From NCBI GenBank assembly GCA_022834735.1, contig BQKD01000001.1:2891659-2955658 (forward strand): DNA of 64,000 nt, read 5' to 3'. Below, piece after piece: positions 1-8,784 of this stretch (the stretch's first letter is position 1; each line of letters begins with the position of its first letter). The stretch comes from Erysipelotrichaceae bacterium OPF54 (GTDB lineage Bacteria; Bacillota_I; Bacilli_A; Erysipelotrichales; Erysipelotrichaceae). The position numbers and the translations under genes are program-made. Under the pieces are notes generated by a model that saw nothing but the letters and a program-made list of their open reading frames with translations, made no database searches and was not told the DNA's origin.

Positions 1-963
1 CACCGCCACATTGATCTGACGAACGCCCTGTCTGATCCGGCCGATTTCCAGGGCACCCATGTTCTGTCCGACATACGTCGAAGCCGCAAATCCGAACGTG
101 CTGCTCACCTGCTCAAGAATGATGATCACCTTGCTTGCCGCCGTGTAGCCCGCCACATACAAAGCGCCGAACCCGTTGATCGCCGTCTGCAGCACCATGA
201 CCCCGACCGCCGTGATCGAATTCATGACCGCCACCGGCAGGCTCAAAGTCAAAGAACGTTTGAAAAGACGTCCGTCCACCTTCCAGTCCTCTCGTTCGAA
301 ATGAAGAAGCTCGATCCTTTTCAGACAAACGAAACAATAGACTGCACTGACTCCCTGGGCCATGACGGTCGCATAAGCGGCTCCGGCCACACCGATCTGC
401 AGACCAGCCACGAACCACACATCAAGAACTGTATTGATCAAAAACGCAATGATCATCGCGATCAGCGGATTTCTCGCATCGCCAAGCGCCCTTAATATAC
501 CGGAAAAGAAATTATAGGCCAGCGAAACAAGCGTTCCTAAAAAAATGATATGTATATACTCTACGGCCATATCGAGAATTTCTGCGGGCGTATTCATCCA
601 CTGCAGCATGCTCCGGCTCGCCCACGTAGCGATGATCGTCGTCAGGATACCGACCGCCACATTGAGATAAGCGGACATCGTGATCGAACGACGCAGCTTT
701 TTTTCGTCCTTTGCGCCGAAATACTGCGAAACAAGGATAGAAACGCCCTGGGCCATTCCCATCACAAATCCGAGCACGAGAAAATTGATCGATCCGGTCG
801 TCCCTACCGCAGCCAGCGCATTCATTCCCAGGCTGCGCCCGACCACCACGGTGTCTACAAAGTTGTACAGCTGCTGGAGAATATTTCCGAACAGCAGCGG
901 TGTCCCGAATGCCAGGATCAGGCGGACCGGGCTCCCTTTTGTCATATCGGTCGTATTGTTCAT
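1..963 (-). CDS. MATE-family efflux transporter (3' end missing)
   Basis: This is the N-terminal 321 codons of a multidrug and toxin extrusion (MATE) transporter, an inner-membrane cation/drug antiporter with 12 helices; the gene runs off the left edge. The predicted protein begins MNNTTDMTKGSPVRLIL and continues with FGNILQQLYNFVDTVVVGR, the usual first-helix signature of MATE proteins, then GTTGSINFLVLGF and a stretch with VSQYFGAKDEKKLRR, the typical loop after helix 2. The start is the ATG at 961-963, preceded on the minus strand by GAGGGAAG. It is divergent from malQ with about 170 bases between. The substrate cannot be read from the sequence. Confidence 0.9.
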   Translation of the reverse strand, partial: MNNTTDMTKGSPVRLILAFGTPLLFGNILQQLYNFVDTVVVGRSLGMNALAAVGTTGSINFLVLGFVMGMAQGVSILVSQYFGAKDEKKLRRSITMSAYLNVAVGILTTIIATWASRSMLQWMNTPAEILDMAVEYIHIIFLGTLVSLAYNFFSGILRALGDARNPLIAMIIAFLINTVLDVWFVAGLQIGVAGAAYATVMAQGVSAVYCFVCLKRIELLHFEREDWKVDGRLFKRSLTLSLPVAVMNSITAVGVMVLQTAINGFGALYVAGYTAASKVIIILEQVSSTFGFAASTYVGQNMGALEIGRIRQGVRQINVAV

Positions 964-1135
964 AGTCTTCCCTCTTCTTTCGTAACTTCGTGTCATAAGT
1001 TGCCGAAATTATACATAATTAATTATTTTGCTTCAACTCTTTATTTGCTCATTTGGAAAAAATGAATCATGTTTATGTTTTTATAAAGGAAATCGTGATA
1101 AAATATAAAAAATGAAAGGGTTTTCAGGTGAGAGT

Positions 1136-2647
1136 ATGACAAAAAGAAGGGCAGGGTTGCTGCTTCCAATGTTTTCTGTTCCTGCGAATCAAGGGATCGG
1201 TGATCTTGGCCAGAAGACGATCCGCATGATCGACGAGATCGCGGCTGCGGGTTATAAGATCTGGGAAATACTGCCGCTTCAAATGACCGGCGTTTCTCAT
1301 TCCCCGTACCAGACACTGTCCAGCTTCGCAGGCGATCCGATCTATATCAACATAGACCGGTTATCCGAAATCGGGCTTCTGACACAAAGCTCGATCGTCA
1401 ACTGCAACAAATTCAAGGACGTCGTTTACTACGATGAAGTGCGCGCCTTCAAGGAAACGTACTTCCGCAAAGCGTTCAGGGTATTCAGGAAAAATTTCGA
1501 GATGTATAAAGAAGAGTTCGAGAAATTCGCCAGCGAGGCTTTCTGGCTGAAAGACTGGTGCATTTATGCGCTTTTCAAATCCCTGTATGACAATGTGGCA
1601 TGGATCGACTGGGAAGAGGAATACCGCGATTATCCGCTCGATCCGAGCAACATCGATCTGAAAGAACACCAGAACGAGCTTTTTTATCAGGCCTTTCTGC
1701 AGTTCATCTTTTATAAACAGCTCGACGAAGTAACCGAGTATGCCCACTCCAAAGGGCTCATGATCATGAACGATATGCCGTTTTATGTCGATTACGACAG
1801 CGCGGAAGTATGGATGAACCGGGCACGCTTTCTGCTTGGCGAAAACGGCCGGCCCAGCTTTGTGGCCGGATGTCCGCCGGACACGCTCACGAAAGGACAG
1901 CGCTGGGACATGCCTCTGTACAACTTCAAGGCGCAGGCAGCCGAAGGCTACCGTTTCTGGAAGGACCGGGCCAGCTGGCTTTCAAGAAATTTCGATATTT
2001 TACGCATCGACCATTTCCGGGCGTTCGACAAATACTGGCGCATCCCGGCCGACAAGGATCCGAAACAGGGGCGCTGGGTCAAAGGACCGGGCCAGGAGCT
2101 GCTCGAGATCCTGATCAGGACGTGTCCGCATACCGAATGGGCTGCCGAGGACATCGGCGATTTCGGCAAAGGCGTGGATTCGCTCGAAGAACAGTTCCAC
2201 ATTCCGGGCATGGAGATCCTGATCGATCATCTCGATACGAAGAGCTTAAAAAAGCCATTCAAAAAAGATATCATTTTATATTCCGGCACATACGATTCTC
2301 CGACATGCGAGGAGGAGTACGGCGAATGCGACGGCAATAAACGCATCAGTCTGCGCCGCTTCTTCAAGAAGCGGGGTTATAACGCCCGTGCCTTCCACGA
2401 TATGTTCTGTCCGTTCGCTCTCGATTCGGACGCCGATACGGTCATCCTGACCATGCAGGATGTCTGCGGCTACAAAGGACAGACCCGGATCAACGTGACC
2501 GGTACGGTCGACGAAAAGAACTGGACATGGAAGCTCAAGGACTTCAAAACGTTCCCGGCCGAAATGGAAAAATCGAAACAGTGGATCGAACGATCCGGAA
2601 GAGCCGATCAGAACACGGAAAAAGAGATCCAGCTGGATATCGAATAG
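1136..2647 (+). CDS. malQ: 4-alpha-glucanotransferase (amylomaltase)
   Basis: GH77 enzyme of 503 residues that disproportionates maltodextrins in the cytoplasm. Family signs: the N-terminal RRAGLLLPMFSVPANQGIGDLG, the segment HSPYQTLSSFAGDPIYI, the catalytic nucleophile block FDILRIDHFRAFDKYW, the acid/base block EWAAEDIGDF and a shortened C-terminus. The length matches bacterial MalQ (about 500). The start at 1136 is chosen because AGGTGAG sits just upstream; an in-frame ATG at 1112 has no comparable ribosome binding site. It stands alone between divergent and convergent neighbours and ends at a strong hairpin terminator. No other glycogen or maltose gene is adjacent. Confidence 0.93.
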   Translation: MTKRRAGLLLPMFSVPANQGIGDLGQKTIRMIDEIAAAGYKIWEILPLQMTGVSHSPYQTLSSFAGDPIYINIDRLSEIGLLTQSSIVNCNKFKDVVYYDEVRAFKETYFRKAFRVFRKNFEMYKEEFEKFASEAFWLKDWCIYALFKSLYDNVAWIDWEEEYRDYPLDPSNIDLKEHQNELFYQAFLQFIFYKQLDEVTEYAHSKGLMIMNDMPFYVDYDSAEVWMNRARFLLGENGRPSFVAGCPPDTLTKGQRWDMPLYNFKAQAAEGYRFWKDRASWLSRNFDILRIDHFRAFDKYWRIPADKDPKQGRWVKGPGQELLEILIRTCPHTEWAAEDIGDFGKGVDSLEEQFHIPGMEILIDHLDTKSLKKPFKKDIILYSGTYDSPTCEEEYGECDGNKRISLRRFFKKRGYNARAFHDMFCPFALDSDADTVILTMQDVCGYKGQTRINVTGTVDEKNWTWKLKDFKTFPAEMEKSKQWIERSGRADQNTEKEIQLDIE

Positions 2648-2672
2648 GGACAGGCAACACCATAAAACAAAG

Positions 2673-2724
2673 AAAAACAGGAATCATGAATTTCCGATGC
2701 GGAAATACTGGCTCCTGTTTTTTA
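2673..2724 (+). terminator. Rho-independent terminator after malQ, probably bidirectional
   Basis: The arms AAAACAGGA (from 2674) and TCCTGTTTT enclose a second small hairpin, TTTCCG/CGGAAA, and are followed by a T run. A-rich sequence before the left arm would serve as the T run for the opposite strand. It lies 26 bases after the malQ stop and about 200 bases beyond the 3' end of the convergent regulator gene. Nothing else is seen in 2725-2932. Confidence 0.8.
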
Positions 2725-2932
2725 TGTTCCAATCGGATAGGCCGCGCGATTCAAAGCGGCAGCTTTTTCAGCCGTCTTTCATGCCCGGCTCTTTTTTGTT
2801 CTACGATACAAACTGGAATTTATCTATTCATCAACTCAAAAGTTTTTTCAAATGAAATACATTATGCGTATTTTCCATTCCGTATATATTCTCTCCAAAT
2901 TCCGGCTTGGCCAATACGGAATCATCCGTTCC

Positions 2933-4231
2933 TTATGCTTTCTGCGAGCTTTTGACGAGCTGATCGAACACATCGACCGCCTGATCGATCTGTTCGTTTT
3001 CCAGCGAAGCAAACGAAATTTCGACAAGACCCTTTTCCACATCCGCCATGCCGACATTGCGTTTTCTGGCATTGTCGTGGAACACATAAGGATCCACGTC
3101 GACTTTGACCACATAGGACAAATACGCTTCGTTCAGAAAACTTTCATAACCTCGTCTGTTCAGCGCCTCTTCCATCAGCCTCGATTTTTCCTTGTAGTCC
3201 CGTTTCAGCTTGCGCACATGCCGCTCCAGATGCCCGTCCGCAATATAATTGGCAAACGCGATCTGTTCAAGCTTGGAAGCCATCGGACCGTATTCCATCT
3301 TATGGCTCAGATAATACTGCGCCCACATTTCATTCAGGACAAGATAGCTGATCCGCACGCTCGGCAGCAGCAGTCTGGAAAACGATCCGCAGTAAATGAC
3401 CCGCTCGTTCGTATCATAGCTGTACATCGCTCTGCGCGAACGCGACCGGTACGTCAGCTCGCCATTGTAATCATCCTCGATGATCAGGAAATTGTGTTTT
3501 TCGGCCTGCGCCAGCAGATGATCCCGCATCGACTGGGAAATCGGCTCCCTCTTTTTTCCGGAAGACGCGCTGTTGATATAAAGTACATCGATCTCGTCGA
3601 TTTCTCTTTCCTGGTCCAGATCGATCTCCTGCACGCTCCATCCATACGATTCGAACACCCGCTGCGCCTGCGGATGAAACGGCCACTCCATGCCCACGAC
3701 ACCCGGCATATCAAACATGCCGCACAACACGAAAAGGAGCGTCTGATAGTTCGGACCGACCAGAACCTGATCGGTCCGGCACATGACCCCGCGGTTTTTG
3801 TACGCATACAGGCTCAGCGCCTGCCGCAGCACAAACTCTCCCTGCGGATCGCCGTACGTATTCATCAGATCCTGCTCGAACGCATTGCGCACATACCGCT
3901 TCCATGTCTGCACCTCGCCCGACTGGATCGCGACCGAAACCGGACGCAGGTCGATGTCGAACTGCTCGCGCCTGGCAAGATCCGGCGCCTTCTCCATCTC
4001 CTTGTGCAGCTTGATCTGCGCATCCTCGAGCCGGACCCGGTATCCCACTTTCTCGATTGCCTCGATATATCCGTCAAGCACCAGCTGTTCATAAGCATGC
4101 TCGATCGTTGTCTGCGAACACTGGAACTGCTCGCAAGCCTTACGAATACTTGGCAGCGCATCCCCTTTTTTCAAATAGCCGTCCAGGATCGCGTTGCGGT
4201 AGTAATCGTAAACCGTTTTATATTTTTTCAT
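2933..4231 (-). CDS. MocR-type regulator (GntR wHTH + aminotransferase-like domain), PLP lysine replaced
   Basis: A 432-residue regulator with a GntR winged helix-turn-helix (residues 1-70; GDALPSIRKACEQFQCSQTT is the recognition region) fused to a fold-type I aminotransferase-like domain (about 100-430), the MocR/GabR/PdxR architecture. These proteins normally bind PLP on a lysine in a motif like SFSKTLFPGLRLGY. Here the motif reads CGSFSRLLLPSVRISY, with Arg286 (codon at 3374-3376) in place of that lysine, while the Asp pair of IEDDYNGEL is kept. The gene overlaps the aminotransferase gene by 14 bases and is probably translationally coupled. By position it may sense an aromatic amino acid or an aminotransferase intermediate and control this divergent locus (inference). 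Confidence 0.88.
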   Translation of the reverse strand: MKKYKTVYDYYRNAILDGYLKKGDALPSIRKACEQFQCSQTTIEHAYEQLVLDGYIEAIEKVGYRVRLEDAQIKLHKEMEKAPDLARREQFDIDLRPVSVAIQSGEVQTWKRYVRNAFEQDLMNTYGDPQGEFVLRQALSLYAYKNRGVMCRTDQVLVGPNYQTLLFVLCGMFDMPGVVGMEWPFHPQAQRVFESYGWSVQEIDLDQEREIDEIDVLYINSASSGKKREPISQSMRDHLLAQAEKHNFLIIEDDYNGELTYRSRSRRAMYSYDTNERVIYCGSFSRLLLPSVRISYLVLNEMWAQYYLSHKMEYGPMASKLEQIAFANYIADGHLERHVRKLKRDYKEKSRLMEEALNRRGYESFLNEAYLSYVVKVDVDPYVFHDNARKRNVGMADVEKGLVEISFASLENEQIDQAVDVFDQLVKSSQKA

Positions 4232-5456
4232 AGGTCCCGTTTAAGATCTCCTTCATTTTTCCAGCCAGCCCTTTTGTCTTGCCGACAGAAAGCGAGCACA
4301 CCGCCACACGAATCCCCTTGTTGACCTTGACCGTATAAATATGATTTTCCATCAGGGCCTCATGGAACGCGTCCCGCACATCGTTGTCCATCGCCAGCGT
4401 CACGAAGAAGCCTTCCTTGTACGGATAGTACTTCAGTCCTGCCTCGTCCGCCTCTTTCATGAACAGTTCGCTGCGCTCTTTGAGCAGGCTGACATATTTC
4501 TCTTTTTCTTTTTCGTATTCCTCTTTATGGTTGGTCAGCACATCCACGAACATGGCCATCGCGCCATTGTTGATGTTCGACCAGGTCGCCCGGGCATCCT
4601 TTTCGAAAACCGTCTTGACCTGTTCGACCGCCTCGCGCTTTTGCGCCATGATGATAGCCGCCCCGCAGCGCAGACCGTAGGAAGTCATCGACTTCGACAA
4701 AGAGAAGGCAACGATCACGACGATATTGTCCGAGATCGAATCAAATACCGAGAAATAGCTTTTGGCATCGGCCCCTTTGTAGGAATAATCAATATAGGCA
4801 ATATCATTGAGCAGCACGATGCTGTGCGTTTTCGAGCACGCATTCAGAAATTCCACGATCGCTTCCCACTCCGTTCCGGAAAGAGAGTAGCCGGTCGGAT
4901 TGTGGCACGGGTCATTGATAATAATGACCAGGCGGTCCTGTTTCTTCATCACCTTTTCGCACGCCGCTTTGAAAGAGCCAAGATTAAAATGATCTCCTTC
5001 GAACAGTTCGTATTTTTCGACTTCGACCCCCTGCATCTGCGCCATCAGATTGTACGATCCCCAGGCAATTTCCGGCACGATCAAGGTCTGTCCCTGCTCA
5101 AGGCATTCGCTTACGGTCATACCGACAGCGCCCGTACCGCCCGGCGTCGCGATGATCTCCTTTTCAAGCGAGCAGTTCCCGTCGAGCACCCACTCTTCGA
5201 CCTTTTTCTTAAAATCAGGATTTCCTGTAAACGAAGCCGCGTATTTAGCGAGCACCCCGTTATCGAGGCTCTTCAGGCTTGAAAATACCGTATCGAGCGC
5301 GACCAGGCTGCCGCTTTCGTCATACAGGCTGCCGATCGTCGCATCGACCACCGCCTCGTCGCCAAACTGTTCCTTCGCCTTTTTGGCACGATCCACGATC
5401 GCGAACACCGTATCGACGATCGGCTGCTGATTTACGCTCTCTTTAACAAAATTCAT
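4218..5456 (-). CDS. PLP-dependent aminotransferase, probable aromatic amino acid aminotransferase
   Basis: Class I/II aminotransferase of 412 residues. Landmarks: TPGGTGAVGMTV (cofactor phosphate loop), NDPCHNPTGYSL (family Asn-Pro-Thr-Gly motif), NDIAYIDYSYKG (Asp that contacts the pyridine nitrogen) and FSLSKSMTSYGLRCG, which contains the Schiff-base lysine. The start has a perfect AGGAGG eight bases upstream. It lies 12 bases after pheA and overlaps the regulator gene, so pheA, this gene and the regulator form one leftward operon. The context suggests the last step to phenylalanine or tyrosine, transamination of phenylpyruvate or hydroxyphenylpyruvate; substrate specificity is inferred, not visible. 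Confidence 0.9.
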   Translation of the reverse strand: MNFVKESVNQQPIVDTVFAIVDRAKKAKEQFGDEAVVDATIGSLYDESGSLVALDTVFSSLKSLDNGVLAKYAASFTGNPDFKKKVEEWVLDGNCSLEKEIIATPGGTGAVGMTVSECLEQGQTLIVPEIAWGSYNLMAQMQGVEVEKYELFEGDHFNLGSFKAACEKVMKKQDRLVIIINDPCHNPTGYSLSGTEWEAIVEFLNACSKTHSIVLLNDIAYIDYSYKGADAKSYFSVFDSISDNIVVIVAFSLSKSMTSYGLRCGAAIIMAQKREAVEQVKTVFEKDARATWSNINNGAMAMFVDVLTNHKEEYEKEKEKYVSLLKERSELFMKEADEAGLKYYPYKEGFFVTLAMDNDVRDAFHEALMENHIYTVKVNKGIRVAVCSLSVGKTKGLAGKMKEILNGTYEKI

Positions 5457-5468
5457 ATCTCTTTCCTC

Positions 5469-6527
5469 CTACTTTACCGGATATGTTCCTAAATACTTGA
5501 TCTGCGAGCACACTTCCCTGAGATCATCGATCACGCTCTGGCTCACCGTGCCGACGATCTCGATGAAGAAGAAATACTCGAACGGATGTCCTTTTCGCGG
5601 ACGCGACTGGATCGAGCACATGTCCAGCCCGTGCGACGCGATCTTCTCGATCACATGGGCCAGTGCCCCGACATCGTTTTTCAGCGTGATGATCAGGCTC
5701 GAATGATCGCCTTCACGGCTTTGTTCCAGACCGATGACCAGAAAGCGGGTCGTGTTCTGGGGATTTTCCTCGATATTGCTGGCCAGCACCTTCAAATTGT
5801 ACAGCACCGCGTTTTCCTTGGCCGCGATCGCCCCTTTATGGATATCGTTTTCCCGGGCAATGTAGCGCGCCGCCATCGCCGTATTGGCATACGCGACCGG
5901 ATCGGCCCCCAGCTCCTGCAAAAACCGTCTGGACTGCAGCAGCGCCTGATCCTTGGAGTATACCGTTTCAATATCCTTCAATGTCGCTCCCTGGACACCG
6001 AGCAGACACTGCTCGATCGTCTCGTCGTGTGCCCTTAAAATGTGTACAGGATATTCGAGCAGGGCGTCGAGCACTTCGCCGACCAGGCCCGAATTCGTAT
6101 TCTCGAACGGGATGACACCGTACTGCACTTCCTTGTCGGCCACGGCCTGGAATACGGCGTCAAAGCTCGATTTTGCGATCTTTTCATTGCCGGGAAACAA
6201 ATATTCGGCAGCCATATGGGAAAACGCGCCGACGACCCCCTGATAAGCGATCTTGTCTTTTGCGGCAATGGCCCGCTGCCAGTCGCACGACTCCTTGATG
6301 ATAAATTTGAGCAGGCGGACATACGAATCCCTGTATGCAGGATTTTTGATATATCCTGCATTGCGTTCGATGATCGCCTCTTCTCTTGAATGATCGACGA
6401 CCGGTTTTCCATGCTCCATTTTGTATGCGGCCACATCCTTGAGAGTGTCCATCCTCTCTTCATACAGCCTGGCGATCTCGCGGTCCACCCGGTCGATCGT
6501 CAGTCTGGCCTTTTCCAGTTGATTCAC
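5469..6527 (-). CDS. pheA: Bifunctional chorismate mutase / prephenate dehydratase
   Basis: P-protein of 352 residues converting chorismate to prephenate and then phenylpyruvate. Domains in order: AroQ-type chorismate mutase (1-85; RLTIDRVDREIARLYEERM, then HGKPVVDHSREEAIIERN), prephenate dehydratase (about 92-270; AYQGVVGAFSHMAAE, GVIPFENTNSGLVGEV and the catalytic NTTRFLVIG) and a C-terminal ACT regulatory domain (about 275-350; LKNDVGALAHVIEKIASHGL, with QSRPRKG for the usual ESRP of phenylalanine-binding ACT domains). The start is a GTG with CGAGGTGAT upstream. It is the first gene of the leftward operon, divergent from aroB. Feedback inhibition by phenylalanine is expected from the ACT domain. 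Confidence 0.95.
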   Translation of the reverse strand: MNQLEKARLTIDRVDREIARLYEERMDTLKDVAAYKMEHGKPVVDHSREEAIIERNAGYIKNPAYRDSYVRLLKFIIKESCDWQRAIAAKDKIAYQGVVGAFSHMAAEYLFPGNEKIAKSSFDAVFQAVADKEVQYGVIPFENTNSGLVGEVLDALLEYPVHILRAHDETIEQCLLGVQGATLKDIETVYSKDQALLQSRRFLQELGADPVAYANTAMAARYIARENDIHKGAIAAKENAVLYNLKVLASNIEENPQNTTRFLVIGLEQSREGDHSSLIITLKNDVGALAHVIEKIASHGLDMCSIQSRPRKGHPFEYFFFIEIVGTVSQSVIDDLREVCSQIKYLGTYPVK

Positions 6528-6673
6528 TCAATCACCTCGCCCTTATCATAACACTTTCCCCTTCTGTTTTGGCAATTTGTCATTTATTTTTACCTCAAAA
6601 CTTTATGAAAATAAGAAAACACCACATCATTTCGCTTACATTTCATGATATTATATTTCAAGAGGTGAAGAGT
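6528..6673. promoter_or_regulatory. Divergent promoter region between pheA and aroB
   Basis: For the leftward operon, TTGCCA (plus positions 6570-6575) and TATGAT (6545-6550) form a candidate promoter with a 19-base spacer, slightly long. For the rightward operon, TATTAT at 6649-6654 is a candidate -10 about 20 bases before the aroB start; no good -35 was found. No T-box, trp attenuator or long structured leader is visible. The 146-base size suits a shared operator for the MocR-type regulator. Confidence 0.5.
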
Positions 6674-7681
6674 ATGAAACTGGAAGTACAGCTCAAGGAA
6701 CACAGCTATCCGATCTGGATCGGGCAGAAAGCGCTCAGCCATATCGCAGATTACATCGATCCAGGCCGCCGGTACGCCATCGTCACAGACGATCATGTGC
6801 CCCGGCAGTGGGTGGATCTTTTGATAGAACAGCTTGAAAATGCCTGCGTCATTTCGTTCGAACATGGAGAAAAAAACAAATCCCTGAAAACCTATGAATA
6901 CGTGCAGGAGCAGCTCATAGAAAAACGGTTCGGCCGCAAAGATGCCGTCATTGCCCTGGGAGGCGGGGTGGTCGGCGATCTGGCCGGCTTCGTAGCCGCC
7001 ACCTATATGCGCGGCATCGATTTTTACAACATCCCGACCACTTTGCTGTCGCAGGTCGATTCGAGCGTAGGCGGAAAGGTCGCGGTCGATATGGGCACGG
7101 TGAAAAATATCATCGGCGCCTTTTATCAGCCGAAAGCCGTCATCATCGATCCGGACACGTTAAGCACGCTCGATCCCAGACAGGTTCGCAGCGGCGCCAT
7201 GGAAGCGCTCAAGATGGGGCTCATCCTGGACGAAGAGCTTGTCAAGGAGTTCGAAAAAGACCAGCTCGACTACGAGACGATCATTGCCCGTTCCATCGAT
7301 CTGAAGCGCATGATCGTCGAAAACGACGAAAAGGAGCTCGGACAGCGGGCCATCCTCAATTTCGGCCACACGATCGGCCATGCGATCGAAGGAGCATACG
7401 CCCAGGTTCCCTACTATCACGGCGAATGTGTCGGTATGGGCATGCTCTTCTTTATAGAAGATGAAAAACTGAAGGAGCGGGTCCGGGCCATCCTGGACCG
7501 GTTCGAAATACCGTCCGTTCCCGATTACGATCCGGACACCCTGCTTTCCTATATCGTTCACGATAAAAAAGGATCGGCCGATTCGGTCAAAACGATCCGG
7601 GTCAGAAAAGCGGGAAGCTATGCAATGCAGGACATGACCTATGACGAGATCCGAACCGTGCTTCTGCGAGGTGGCGTATGA
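6674..7681 (+). CDS. aroB: 3-dehydroquinate synthase
   Basis: Second enzyme of the shikimate pathway, converting DAHP to 3-dehydroquinate with NAD and a divalent metal. The 335-residue protein has the NAD-binding ALGGGVVGDLAGFVAATYMR, the substrate segment PTTLLSQVDSSVGGKVAVD, the metal ligand Glu in SGAMEALKMGLI and the histidine motif NFGHTIGHAIE. The start at 6674 is chosen for AGAGGTGA six bases upstream; an open frame reaches further up but without such a site. It is first in a tightly coupled four-gene operon, with its stop overlapping aroC by four bases (ATGA). DAHP synthase, dehydroquinase, shikimate dehydrogenase and shikimate kinase are not in this window. Confidence 0.96.
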   Translation: MKLEVQLKEHSYPIWIGQKALSHIADYIDPGRRYAIVTDDHVPRQWVDLLIEQLENACVISFEHGEKNKSLKTYEYVQEQLIEKRFGRKDAVIALGGGVVGDLAGFVAATYMRGIDFYNIPTTLLSQVDSSVGGKVAVDMGTVKNIIGAFYQPKAVIIDPDTLSTLDPRQVRSGAMEALKMGLILDEELVKEFEKDQLDYETIIARSIDLKRMIVENDEKELGQRAILNFGHTIGHAIEGAYAQVPYYHGECVGMGMLFFIEDEKLKERVRAILDRFEIPSVPDYDPDTLLSYIVHDKKGSADSVKTIRVRKAGSYAMQDMTYDEIRTVLLRGGV

Positions 7682-8784
7682 AGAACAGTTTCGGGAACAA
7701 TATCGTATTGACCGTATTTGGCGAAAGCCACGGTCCGCTCATTGGCGGCGTGATCGACGGCCTTCCGGCCGGCTTCGCGATCGACGAAAAACAGCTGCAG
7801 GCCGATATGGATAAACGGCGCGCCAAAGGAAAGATCTCCACGCAGCGTCATGAAGCCGACCAGGTGCATATCGTTTCAGGATTTTTCGAAGGGCGAACGA
7901 CCGGCACGCCGCTGACGATCGTGATCGAAAACAGATCCCAGCACTCGGCCGATTACAAAGAGCTCAAATACCGGCTGCGCCCTTCCCATGCGGACTGGAG
8001 CGCGTTCGAGAAATACTGCGGCTTTCAGGATTTTCGCGGGGGCGGCCATTTTTCCGGGCGCCTGACGGCCGTACTGACGGCTTGCGGCAGCATCTGCCGG
8101 CAGATCCTGGCTGCCCATGGAGTGGTGATCGGATCGCATCTGAAGCAGATCTATACCATTCATGACGATCCGTTCGATAAAAACGGGCTGGAATTCCAGC
8201 TGGCTAGGATGAATGTGCTGGATTTTCCGGTGCTGAACGAAAAAAAGGGAATGCAGATGATCGCTGCCATCGAACAGGCGGCTGCCGAAAAAGATTCGGT
8301 CGGCGGGATCATCGAATGCGGTGTCGTGCATTTTCCGGCCGGGATCGGCGAGCCGATCTTCGACACGATCGAAAGCGAGCTGGCGCACGCATTGTTCGGG
8401 GTGCCGGCTGTCAAGGGCATCTCGTTTGGTTCGGGCTTTGATTTTGCGAATATGCGGGGTAGCGAAGCCAACGATACGCTGCAGTATGAAAACGGGAAAA
8501 TATCGAGTCGCACCAACCACAATGCCGGGATCAACGGCGGCATTTCCAACGGGATGCCGATCGTGTTTGAATGCGTGATCAAGCCGACCCCTTCTATTTT
8601 CCAGAAGCAGTGTTCTGTGCAGTTCGATTCCAAAGAAAACGTGACGCTGGAGATCAAGGGGCGTCATGATCCGTGTATCGCGCACAGGGCGAGGATCGTG
8701 ATCGAGAATATGACGGCTTTCGTTCTGCTGGACTGCTGGATGAGCATGGTCGGGCGCCGTTTTTTTGAGGAGGAGAAAAGATGA
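7678..8784 (+). CDS. aroC: Chorismate synthase
   Basis: Last shikimate-pathway enzyme (368 residues), which removes phosphate from EPSP to give chorismate with reduced FMN. Visible signatures: NNIVLTVFGESHGPLIGGVI at the N-terminus, RRAKGKISTQRHEADQVHIV, RPSHADWSAFEK, and SRTNHNAGINGGISNGMPI with family active-site residues. Its length is normal. It overlaps aroB and aroA by four bases each, so translation is coupled across aroB-aroC-aroA-tyrA. It is placed before aroA although it acts after it. Confidence 0.96.
   Translation: MKNSFGNNIVLTVFGESHGPLIGGVIDGLPAGFAIDEKQLQADMDKRRAKGKISTQRHEADQVHIVSGFFEGRTTGTPLTIVIENRSQHSADYKELKYRLRPSHADWSAFEKYCGFQDFRGGGHFSGRLTAVLTACGSICRQILAAHGVVIGSHLKQIYTIHDDPFDKNGLEFQLARMNVLDFPVLNEKKGMQMIAAIEQAAAEKDSVGGIIECGVVHFPAGIGEPIFDTIESELAHALFGVPAVKGISFGSGFDFANMRGSEANDTLQYENGKISSRTNHNAGINGGISNGMPIVFECVIKPTPSIFQKQCSVQFDSKENVTLEIKGRHDPCIAHRARIVIENMTAFVLLDCWMSMVGRRFFEEEKR

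Noticed and set aside
2852..4324. Long plus-strand open frame (about 490 codons) across the regulator gene
   Set aside because: It is antisense to the MocR-type gene, has no ribosome binding site and a composition typical of a shadow frame (His/Arg/Ile-rich).
6528..6673. T-box or attenuator in front of the aromatic amino acid genes
   Set aside because: The divergent region is only 146 bases and lacks T-box sequence, leader peptide and terminator.
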